From the NCBI GenBank assembly GCA_023055505.1, contig JALIRH010000043.1, positions 3,172,001-3,236,000 of the forward strand: a DNA stretch of 64,000 nt, given 5' to 3'. A model generated the notes under the pieces. It had not been told where the DNA came from and did not search any database. It saw only the letters and a list, made by a program, of their open reading frames with translations. The DNA is from Callipepla californica brunnescens (taxonomy: Eukaryota; Chordata; Aves; Galliformes; Odontophoridae). Position numbers and translations under genes: made by a program. Each line of letters starts with the position of its first letter. The stretch's first letter is position 1. Of this stretch, positions 37,601 to 47,189 are shown one piece after another.

Positions 37601-40600
37601 GTGATGCTGTGATGCCATAATGCCGTGATGATGCAGTGATGACCCATGATGAAGCAGTGTTGGTGCCATGATAATGCCATGAGAAGCCGTGATGGTGCTG
37701 TGATGCTGTGATGCTATAATGCCATGATAATGCCGTGATGAAGCCGTGATGACGCAGTGTCGGTGCGGTGATGCAGCGATGCAGTGACGGTGCCGCGGGT
37801 GGGAGCATGCTCGCTGAGCACCCACGGGTGGGAGCATGCTCGCTGAGCACCCACCGCATCCCGCGCGCTGAGCAAAATGGTGGTCCTCCTCCCGGAGCCA
37901 TAGGGAGCACCGCTCCGCTGCGGGAAGCGCAGTGCGGGGTGGGGGGGGGAGAGACCCCGGCCCCCTCCGGGGAGGTAAGAGAGCTTTTCTCTTTGCATCT
38001 GCCGCCGGAATTCCGCTCCGTGGGGGATCCGAGAGCCCCCGCGCGCCGTCCCTTTCCCCTTCTCCTCCTCTCGGTGCCGTGAGGCCACGCAGACAACAGC
38101 AGGAGGAGGCAGGAGTGGGGGCTGGGGGTGGGCAGGGGTCTGCAGCGCCTTTTCTCGCTGCCCGGGGGGGTGCAGCGCTGCACGAACGAGGGGGGACCGA
38201 GCGCTTTGATCGGCTCTCATGAATAAACAACAGCAGCTCGGGGAGGATTAGCCCCGGCTCCGAAGATGCGCTTGCTTTAATCTGTCTGCTGGCTGCGGTG
38301 CCAGGGCAGCATCCCGCTCCCCACACCGCCCTGCCCCGTCCCAGCTCGCACAGCGCTGCGTTAAAAACGTTTTGGGTTTTGTCCCCCGTGTTTCACCGTG
38401 GGGACATCCCAGGTTTTAAGCTTGCAGGACCTGTGCTTGTTCCCTGCAGCTGGGAAAACACGGAGGGCTCAGAAGGACCCTCTCCGTACGCTGACACCGT
38501 GAAGGTGCCATGGGGTCGGAGGGATTTGGGATCCATTGATATTATCAGTGTGTATGGGGTCAGTGGGATTTTGGACCCATTCACATCATGAACGTGCCCA
38601 TGGGGTCAGTCAGATCTGGGACCCATTGACATTATCAATGTGTGTGGGGTCAGAGGGATTTGGGACCCACTGACATAATGAATGTACCATGGGGTCAGTC
38701 AGATCTGGGACCCACTGACATCTGTGTGTATGGGGTCAGTGGGATTTGGGACCCACTGACATTATGATTGCACCATGGGTTCAATGGGATTTTGGACCCA
38801 TTCACACCATGAGTGTGCCCATGGGGTCAGTGGGATTTGCTCACAGCGCAATAAAATGGCTGCAAAATGTCTCCCCCAGCTAACGCCGGGGAAAGGCACA
38901 ACTTCCAGCCCAAATTAAAGGGAAAAGTATCCAGAAATGGTCCAGCTCAGGGTGGGCAGTGCTGCTCAGTGCCGCCAGACAGAATCTGTCCCCTCTATGG
39001 GTCGGGAGCGTCTCCTCCAACTTCCAAAGGACACCAGCTGCAGGACGAGGCCCGGCCGTGGCTTTGGGAGGGGGAAGCCAAGCCCTTCATTCCAGGGGCA
39101 CTTCCATTCTCCCGCTGGCAGCATTTCCATCGCGGGGCTGCAGGAGCCACGCACGGGAAGATGCAGATCCCTGTGCTGCAGAGCCCAGGGGGCAGAGCCG
39201 TGCTCAGCCTTCAGCCCCACATGAGGTTTGGGTGCCCTGATCCGCTCCGAATCCATCTGCACGCTGCCGGCTGCAGAACTGTGGTCACAGCTGAGGTTGA
39301 AACCACCACCGATGGAGCAGAGTCAGCATAGCAGACCTTGGGGTGGGAAGGACGGCAGCAGCATTTCCAGGGACAGCACGTGTTCTGGCGTCTATGGCTA
39401 GATTTTCCATGCAGATCTTCCGTTCAGGTCTCCCATTCCTATTTTCCATCCTCATTTTCCATTCCAGTTTTCCATACAGATCTTCTGCTCCGATTTTCCA
39501 TTCAAATTTTCCATTCAGATCTTCCATTCAGATCTTCCATTCCATTTTTCCATGCAGATCTTCCGCTCCAATTTTCCATGCAGATCTTCCATCCCAACTT
39601 TCCATTCAGATCTTCCATTCCAATCTTCCATTCAGATTTCCCATTCCTATTTTCCATTCCAGTCTTCCATTCAGATCTCCCTTTCTGATTTTCCACTCAG
39701 ATTTCCCACTCTTTCAGTGGTTCGGTTGGCTGAGAGCAGCGCAGTGGGATGGGTTGGAAGTGATATGGGATCGTGCAGTCGTTGGGCAGAGCACCCGAGG
39801 CCATCACTGGGCTGATGCTCCCAAAGGGAAGAGCACACATGGGGTCACGTGCTGACACCCCCATTTCTCTCCATGGGTTTCCCCTCTCCTCAAAACCCCT
39901 TATTTCTGCTTGCCTGCAGACCTCTCCCAGAAGAGACGGGCATGGAGTCGCTGGGCAGCCCTACAGAGGACGAGCACACATCCTGTGAGTATCAGCTCCC
40001 AGAGGAGCGCGACCCACAGCACGATGAGGGCACGAGGCGGTGCCGTGCCCCCTCCCCCAAAACACCCATTCGGGACAGGATCCCCATTGGGGGATCTTTG
40101 ACACAAACCCAGGGAAGAAAATTGGGATCTCAACGCATCAGCGCTTCCACCCCACAGTACCCACAGAGCTCTGCCTGGAACGGGGTGGAGGAGCACGCCG
40201 TGGATGGCACTGAGGCTGTGGGGCCAGGACAACCCGTCCCTTGTTTTCCTTTTGACTCCAGCTCCCCCCCATACGTTAAACTTTAACGGGGCGCACCGTA
40301 AGCGGAAGACGCTCGTCGCACCCGAAATCAACATTTCCCTGGACCAGAGTGAGGGCTCCATTCTGTCCGACGACTTCTTGGACACGCCGGATGACCTGGA
40401 CATCAACGTGGACGACATAGAAACGCCCGACGAGACGGATTCCCTCGAGTTCCTGGGGAATGGCAACGAGCTGGAATGGGAAGGTATGAGGACGGTTATG
40501 GGGGCAGGGTGCTTTCGGGGCCCGCAGGCGGCAGCTCTTTGTCCCTTTTCCAGATGACACTCCTGTGGCCACGGCCAAGAACATGCCCGGGGACAGTGCG

Positions 40601-43600
40601 GATCTGTTCGGGGACGGAGGGACGGAGGACGGCAGCGCAACCAATGGGCGGCTGTGGAGGACCGTCATCATCGGGGAGCAGGAGCACCGCATCGACCTGC
40701 AGATGATCAAACCCTACATGAGGGTGGTGACTCACGGAGGTGAGGGCACGCCGTGCTCCCATCGTCGGCTGGAAGGGGCTGTCCGCTTTGGGCTGGGGGC
40801 TTGCTGGGAAGCCTGCTGTTCCTTTCGTGCTGCTTGCGGCAGAAACAGGCGGCTGAAAGGAACGTAAGCGGTGCTAAGAGTTCCTCCAGGGCAGCAGAAC
40901 CTCCCTGAGCCCTCCTTCCAATTCCCAAAGCTGCAGAGACCAAAGGTGCCAAACCCCTCTGGATCTCTCTGGGACAGAGGTGAAGGCACCCATAGGTAGG
41001 GACCATTCCAACATCTGAGTGTGGCCGTGCAAAAACCCGGGGCAGAACTCTCTGCTCTGCACTATTTTCCTCCTTCCCCGAACCCCATGTGCATGTCACA
41101 GCCAAAACCCAGCTCAGAGGTGAACCCAGCTGCCACAAAGCTCCATCACACTGAGAAACGCTTCCCCAGAGCTGAGCAGAGCCCCGGAAAGCAGCGCGGG
41201 CCCTGATCACCACCAGATCTCTGCTGGAAGGAGCAGCTGTGCCTCTTTTCCAGGGTACTACGGAGAAGGACTCAACGCCATCATAGTCTTCGCTGCCTGC
41301 TACCTGCCAGACAGCAACCTGGCTGACTACCACTACATCATGGAGAACCTCTTCCTGTAAGTGGAGGGGAGAGGAGGCAGCTCTGTGGCATTGGGAACCT
41401 CAGCTGGAAGGAGCTTGAATTGGGGCCGAACGTCTGCAGCGTGCAGCTGGGGGAACATCACTGCACTGTGATGTGCTCACAAACAAAGCTGATAAGTTCA
41501 TTGGGTGTTAATCATCCCAACGATGGACTCGGGCATGGCCACAGAGCGCTGAACAGCGCGTAGCTGCTGCTCCGGGCAGCAACGCCGTGCAGAGACATCT
41601 ACTGATGTCTGTGCCAACAAGCGCGGTTAACCCCGGGGAAACACAGTGCTGGGGGAGTTGGGTGTGCAGAGGAGGGGCCCGGAGTCCCTTTGGGATGATG
41701 GAGAACTCGCAGTGCCTCCTCTGAGCCCCACGTCCCCGCAGGTACGTGATCAGCAGCCTGGAGCTGCTGGTGGCGGAGGACTACATGATCGTGTACCTGA
41801 ACGGAGCGACGCCACGGAGGAGGATGCCGGGCCTGGGGTGGCTGAAGAAGTGCTACCAGATGATAGACAGGCGGTGAGAGCCTCCGCTGCCCCCTTCCCA
41901 CATCCCTCGACGCTTTCATAGCACCACTTGGGTTGGAAGAGACCTCCGAGACCCCCAAGCCCAAGCCCAACCCATCCGTTCCCATCCCATTACTGTTACC
42001 TGGAGCAGAGCCTGATCCCCCCTCACCACAACCTCCTTCAGGAGCTGTAGGGAGCAATGTGGTCTCCCCTGAGCCCCCTCTTCTCCAAACTGACCCCCTT
42101 CTATTCCCTTAACCACTCCCCATAAGGCCCCATTATGCTGCAGACCCTTCTCAGATCCACTGTCCCTCTGTGCGCACAGCCCTGTTGGGCCTTATCCCAT
42201 CATCCTCAGCCCACCTCCAGGTTCTGTAATCTTCTCCTCTGTCACACCTCGTTGACTTCATCCCCTCTTCTTCCTCCTTTCCTGACTCAGCCCCGTGCAG
42301 GGACCAGGCTCACGTGGCACCCCAGCAGTGCGGGCAGCCACCCTACAATCTGCCATCTCAGTGCCCCCCAGTGCTCCTGAGCCCAGGGGCTTTGTGTTGG
42401 GGACCCCCACGTGTGGCTCCACAGCCCCACTGAGCCCTCCGAGCCCTGACAGATCACAGCAGGGCTGAGAACGGTGCTCGGGTTTGATGCTCCATCCCAT
42501 GGTTTTCCCCTAGGCTGCGAAAGAACCTCAAAGCCCTGATCATCGTGCACCCCTCGTGGTTCATCCGGACGGTGCTGGCTATTTCCAGGCCCTTCATCAG
42601 GTACATGTAACTCGCCCCCAAAGGTTTCAGAATGGGAATGGAATTGCGTTCGTCTGCTCAGCTTTGGGTAACGGTGCTGTCCCACACCCGGTGCTCCCAA
42701 GAACTCCAAGGGAGGGTTTAGGAAACGCTGCTCTGGATGCAGGGCAGACTTTGTCCCATACAAAAACACTGAAAGAGACCAAACCCACCGGGGAGTGTGG
42801 GAGCGGTGGTGCTCGGCTCCTCCTGCACTGCATGGATGGACACAGCGGTGCGAGCTGTGCACCTCGCTGCCTTTTCAGCATGAGCTCCCCGTCCCCATCA
42901 GAAACAGCGGAATTCCCGCAGGGAGAAAAGCAACCCGAGGCCTCACGCTCCTTTCCCTTCCTCCGCCAGCGTGAAGTTCATCAATAAGATCCAGTACGTC
43001 CACAGCCTGGAGGAACTGGAGCAGCTCATCCCCATGGAGCACGTCCAGATCCCAGACTGCGTGTCGCAGTGAGTACCGTGGGGCACCGTCCCCGACGGAG
43101 GGGGACACAGCGCTGGGTCCAGAGCCGCGTGCTGGGAGCGCAGAGCGTGGGGCAGCCCTCGGCTCAGCGGTGCCCAATGTGGCCGGATCCCTGCCCATCC
43201 CAGAGACAATGTGGGGTGGTGCTCACGGAGCGTTTTCTGTTCGTTGCAGATATGAAGAGGAGAGGATCAAGGCCAGGAAAGAAAGGTAGATCTGCTCGGA
43301 TTGATGCCCTTTTTCTTTCTGTGCCATGCTCCTGCCCCCCATCTCCCACGCGCGTTTCCTTCTCTGCCCTCACGTAATGCAGAACCTGCGACTGCTCCTC
43401 GTTCAGCTGCAGCTCTCCCGATCCCCCTGCAGCACAGCCCTCCCCAGAATGACCTGAAACGCTCTGCTCTCCCAAAATGAGATTGATTTCAAATGCAATT
43501 TTTGCTTACAGGGCAGAAGAGAAACAAGACATGGCTGAAAGGGAAAGGTAACGATTCCTTCCTATCTATCCTTCACCTAGAAAACATCTGAGCCTTTCCT

Positions 43601-44313
43601 GGGGTGAGAGCAGTCCCACTGCTGGGGACCCCTTCCCCCCCTGGGTATGCTTGGCCCCCACTGTGTTTGGGGTCTTCCCCTAAGATCTCACTGCACCGTC
43701 ATCTTCGGGGTCACAGGGAGCCCGACTTCTGTTGCAGCTTTGCTGCTGACCTTCATTCGTGTGCGTGGATTCCCGTCCTTGTTTGTCACCTCCATAGGCT
43801 GGCACAGCCACTGGGTCATGGAGCACAGCCACTGGGTCGTGGAGCAGAGCCAGCGGTGCTGGGAACGTTCAGTTTCAGTGTCTGCACAGTGGGAAAAGTG
43901 CAGAGGGCCAAGCGCTGCCGCACGGCACATTTGGGTGTCCCCAAAGGCTGTAACATTAGATGGGAAGGAAAATTCTAGGGAGGTTTGGAAGACGGTGTCC
44001 AAAGCCCATGCCAGGATCACTTGGCCTGGTTTTAGCTCTGCTTTATTCTCAGCATCTCCGGAGGGGGAGCAGCCCACCCCTCTGCTGGTCTCTCCCCGGA
44101 GCTGTGGGTCAGGTGTGCCAGGACCCGTGTGGGCAATGGGAACTCAGGAACCTGGGGGTCAGGGGCAGACCCACTAACTGTGTCCGTGGTTCTCTTCCCA
44201 GCAGGCCTGTGCCCCCCGCAGAGGACCAAGAAACCAGGTTGGACCACCCCCCTTTATCTGCTATGGGCTTTAGTTGCATCCGTAGCAATGTACATGTCAT
44301 CCCAGGATCATAG
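34667..44313 (+). CDS. ATCAY: Caytaxin (BNIP2/Cdc42GAP-homology protein), eleven coding exons
   Basis: Exons: 34667-34743, 39920-39984, 40262-40483, 40554-40739, 41254-41356, 41742-41873, 42514-42600, 42970-43068, 43250-43285, 43512-43547 and 44202-44313. All junctions are GT-AG and keep frame; the product is 384 residues (human 371). The N terminus [20 protein letters not shown] and most of the rest match human caytaxin closely. ELEWEDD near residues 117-123 is the WED-type kinesin light chain binding motif. Residues about 165-325 form the BCH (CRAL-TRIO-like) domain. Caytaxin is a neuronal adaptor for kinesin transport and glutaminase; loss causes Cayman ataxia in people and jittery or dystonic rodents. 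The start follows acceptor CCACCTTCCAG, with exon start at 34629. The C terminus is the least certain part: exon 10 (36 nt) is extra relative to human caytaxin as I know it, and the stop at 44311 lies inside a CR1 fragment. Confidence 0.95.
34930..35640 (+). repeat. Minisatellite in ATCAY first coding intron
   Basis: About 700 bp of imperfect copies built from TGGCACC, CCATGTCACCTGGTG, CCACCCATGGGACCC and TATAGCACCCATCCCCTTG, with a unit of roughly 50-55 bp and much internal variation. Confidence 0.85.
36430..37790 (+). repeat. 1.35-kb GATGATGC/GATAATGCC repeat array in ATCAY intron
   Basis: Runs of GTGATGATGC, GTGATGCTGTG, CCATGATAATG and GATAAGCC fill about 1.35 kb. The left end holds a CR1 tail (36505-36575), whose terminal ATTCTATGAT-type repeat passes directly into the array. 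The His/Ile/Ala-rich open frame on the minus strand (up to 560 codons) is a by-product of trinucleotide periodicity. Confidence 0.92.
36505..36575 (+). mobile_element. CR1 LINE terminal fragment
   Basis: GGGTTGGACTCGATGATCTC, GAGGTCCCTTCCAACCCC and ATGATTCTATGATG are the canonical CR1 3' end. Only the last 70 bp is present, embedded in the GATGATGC array. Confidence 0.9.
37795..37974 (+). promoter_or_regulatory. Candidate alternative promoter/first exon of ATCAY with tandem GAGCATGCTC
   Basis: A 29-bp tandem duplication places the palindrome GAGCATGCTC at 37803-37812 and 37832-37841. CpG-rich DNA follows and ends in a good donor, GGAG|GTAAGA, at 37974/37975, about 1.9 kb before ATCAY coding exon 2. 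A transcript starting here would lack the normal start codon in 34667-34743. No transcript evidence is available. Confidence 0.25.
38470..38840 (+). repeat. About 45-bp minisatellite in ATCAY intron
   Basis: Roughly eight copies of a unit containing GGGGTCAGTGGGATTTGGGA, CCCACTGACATTAT and AATGTGCCAT, each with substitutions. Confidence 0.88.
39400..39715 (+). repeat. TTCCATTCAGATC minisatellite in ATCAY intron
   Basis: About 310 bp of TTTTCCATTC, CAGATCTTCC and CCAATTTTCC words with a period of 14-15 bp, ending about 200 bp before the acceptor of coding exon 2. Confidence 0.9.
41915..42300 (-). mobile_element. CR1 LINE fragment in ATCAY intron 6
   Basis: The plus strand reads as antisense CR1: TCATAGCACCACTTGGGTTG, GAAGAGACCTCCGAGA, GGAGCAATGTGGTCTCCCCT, GAGCCCCCTCTTCTCCAAAC, and TTATCCCATCATCCTC. 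It is old and 5'-truncated, between exons 6 and 7. Confidence 0.82.
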
Positions 44314-44460
44314 AGGGGCTTTGGTTGGAGGGGACCTTAGAGATGAGTCAGTTCCACTTCCCCCGGGTGGGCTGGGTGCTCCCCACCAGCTCACGTGGCC
44401 CTGGGCCGCCCCGGGGATGGAGCACCCATGGGTGTCCATGGGATCTGCTCAGAGCACAGT
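44300..44460 (-). mobile_element. CR1 LINE fragment overlapping the ATCAY stop codon
   Basis: Antisense CR1 end: GGATCATAGAGGGGCTTTGG, TTGGAGGGGACCTTAGAGAT, GGGATGGAGCACCCATG. It starts within the predicted last ATCAY coding exon, so its first bases (ATCATAG) supply the in-frame TAG stop. Confidence 0.8.
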
Positions 44461-44534
44461 GAGCTCTGAACCCTCAGAAAGCCTTTAGAGGAGACCCCTC
44501 GCCATCAGAGCTGCGCACGGTCTTTATCTCCAGA

Positions 44535-44660
44535 TAAAGAACCGCAGAACCATTAAGGCTGGAAGAGACCTCCCAGGTCACCCAACCCTCCCACCCCCAC
44601 GGGTACCGTGTCCCTCAGTGCCACATCCACCCACTGGAATTCCAGGGGTGCTCACCCCAG
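44535..44660 (-). mobile_element. CR1 LINE fragment (second, shorter)
   Basis: CAGAACCATTAAGGCTGGAA, GAGACCTCCCAGGTCACC and GTGTCCCTCAGTGCCACATC are typical of the antisense end of an older CR1 subfamily. Confidence 0.8.
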
Positions 44661-46535
44661 ACACAGCCACGCTGTCAGATCTTACAGTGACACCTGAACA
44701 CCACAATTTGCCGTCTAAAACCAGCGCTGTCTGTCCGTTCCTTCCCAGTACGCCATGAATCGAGGCAGCGCGGGACGAAGGGAGCAGGGAGCACCACAGC
44801 CCAGCAGCATCCCCCAGGAACCACCATCTGGTACCAGACCTTGCCACCACGGAGCTCTGTAAGGTCACAGGGCCTGCCCTGTCCGCACAGCACCAAGCTC
44901 TCCAAACTCCTGGAAAAAACATGTGACTTTCAACAGCAACGACACCAACAAGAAATATCTCCAAGAGCGGCCCTGTTTTTGTTGTTGCTGTTCAGGACAG
45001 GTTCCATTGTGCCCGACAATGGTCTGCGGGGAGCTCGAAGCAAGCAGAGCCCGCGTCTCCGAGCAGCGAGCAGAGAGCATCCCGCAGTCCATTTGCCACC
45101 AGCCCGGAGACACATCCATTTTTCATTTCAATCCCAACCCCCTACACCGCTGCCCCGGGGGATCGCTAATGCAAGAAATGAAAAGAGTCCATTTTCCCCC
45201 TTCCTATCCCTTTTTTTTTTTTTCCCCCTTTGAGTGCCCACCGCTCCTCCCGGCCTTGACCCCCGTTAATCCTCCGTCAGTTCTTATTAACTCGTCGTGA
45301 ACCGTCGCTGTGGGTGGATGCTGTGCTTTCATCATCCTCATTCTGGCTCTGTGTGGCTCTGGGAATGGCCCCGCAGCACCAGGCACAGTGGGCAGAAGGA
45401 CAGCAGCACCTCCCAGACCTTCGTGTTGGTTTCATGCCACTCCTGTGGTGGATAACTGCTGCTGAGGGTCCGGGCAGCGGGGTCCCCTCGGTACAGAGCC
45501 AGGACAGATCCGGGAGCAGAGCAGGGATGGAGGAGAACGCGGGGATGGTGACGTGGGACTGTGCTGCCCGGTGCTCAGCTGGGAGCAGAAGGGAGCAGAG
45601 CACGTCGGGAAGGAGGACCTGACTGAGTCATTCAGAGATCCTGCTGTCATCAGAGAGAGCTCTCGTGCAGCCAGAAAACACAGATGGAGACTTCTGTGGG
45701 TCCCACAGCTGCTGAGCCCAACCCACAGCGATCCAACGTTAATTGCCTATGGGTGCACCATTATGGGCCCCATTGGCAGAGGGAATTCTGCACCACGACG
45801 GCACTGCAACATCGAGACGGTTCCTCCCGATCCCGTGGGCTGCAGCTCGTCCCGTGAGCACTGGGGATCTCCCATGGGAGGTGGGAATTTGCCATCCCCC
45901 ATCGATAACACCCAAGTTGTCCTTCTGTGCTTTTGGACCGTTCCTATGCACTCAGACAACAAAAATCTGCTCTGCTTTCCACAAGAGAAAGTAGTTGGAC
46001 GCCGGGAGCGGAGTTTGTGGTTATACAGCATCGAAGTTCAGCTCTAAAAACCCTTCTGTCATCTGCAGTTATCAAAGACTTCAGTGGAGAGCACGGGGGG
46101 ACGGGGAACACGGAGGGCACGCAGTGCTGGGGCCCTTCACAGTCCCAAAATCCCACAGTTGTGAAACGCACCACGTGGCGACCCCGAGCGGCACTGTAGG
46201 AGCACGCTTTGGGTTTCTGGTGTGGTTTGTTGTTTCCTATTCCTTTCCAAAGAACAGACACTGCGTCCACGTCTTCAGAAGAACCGGAGGTCTGAGGACC
46301 CCAAGGGCTTCCTTCGGGACAGGAGTTCCCCCGCTGGGCTGCACGTGTCCCTGCGAGATGCGAAGGACGTGGGGTGAACTCGGCTCCGTCTGCAACTGCT
46401 TTCCCACAGAGGGCACTTGCTGGTGGAGCACTGTCTGTTCACCACAGAACGTTATGAGTGTGTCAGTGTTTCGCTCCTGGACGGATGTCAGTGTGAAAGA
46501 AAAGGAGGTTTGACCCATAACGGGTTTGGTGCAGC
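44660..46535. other. ATCAY 3' flank or 3' UTR, no further feature seen
   Basis: No coding exon with family resemblance and no named repeat. It could be 3' UTR or a last intron of ATCAY. A poly-T strip lies at about 45211-45223. Confidence 0.3.
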
Positions 46536-46539
46536 CCAA

Positions 46540-47185
46540 TAGATTTGGGTACAGCTAAATCCATAAGGGATATGGGTACAGCTAAACCCATAAGGGATAT
46601 GGGTATAGCTGAATCCATAAAGGATATGGGTACACCTAAACCCATAAGGGATATGGGTATAGCTGAATCCATAAAGGATATGGGTACACCTAAACACATA
46701 AGAGATATGGGTATAGCTGAATCCATAAGAGATATGAATACAGCTAAATCCATAAGGGATATGGGTACAGCTAAAACCCATAAGGGATATGGGTACAGCT
46801 AAATCCATAAGGGATATGGGTACAGCTAAACCCATAAGGGATATGGGTATAGCTGAATCCATAAAGGATATGGGTACACCTAAACACATAAGAGATATGG
46901 GTATAGCTGAATCCATAAGAGATATGAATACAGCTAAATCCATAAGGGATATGGGTACAGCTAAAACCCATAAGGGATATGGGTACAGCTAAATCCATAA
47001 GGGATATGGGTACAGCTAAATCCATAAGGGATATGGGTACAGCTAAAACCCATAAGGGATATGGGTATAGCTAAATCCATAAGGGATATGGGTACAGCTA
47101 AATCCATAAGGGATATGGGTACATCTAAACCCACGGTGGATATGGCTAGACCTAAACCCATAAGGGATATGGGTACAAGTAAATG
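46540..47185 (+). repeat. 27-bp minisatellite with a 190-bp higher-order duplication
   Basis: About 24 copies of a 27-bp unit (core GGGATATGGGTACAGCTAAA, then a CCATAA word). Variant patterns show that seven units, 190 bp including one 28-bp unit, were duplicated as a block: the ACAGCTAAAACCCATAAG variant at about 46771 returns at about 46961, and a shorter step repeats it near 47044. Open frames on both strands follow from the unit being nine codons long. Confidence 0.95.
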
Positions 47186-47189
47186 TAAG

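Noticed and set aside
36644..38326. 560-codon minus-strand open frame rich in His, Ile and Ala
   Set aside because: It lies in the GATGATGC array. The codons simply spell the repeat, and it is intronic to ATCAY with no family resemblance.
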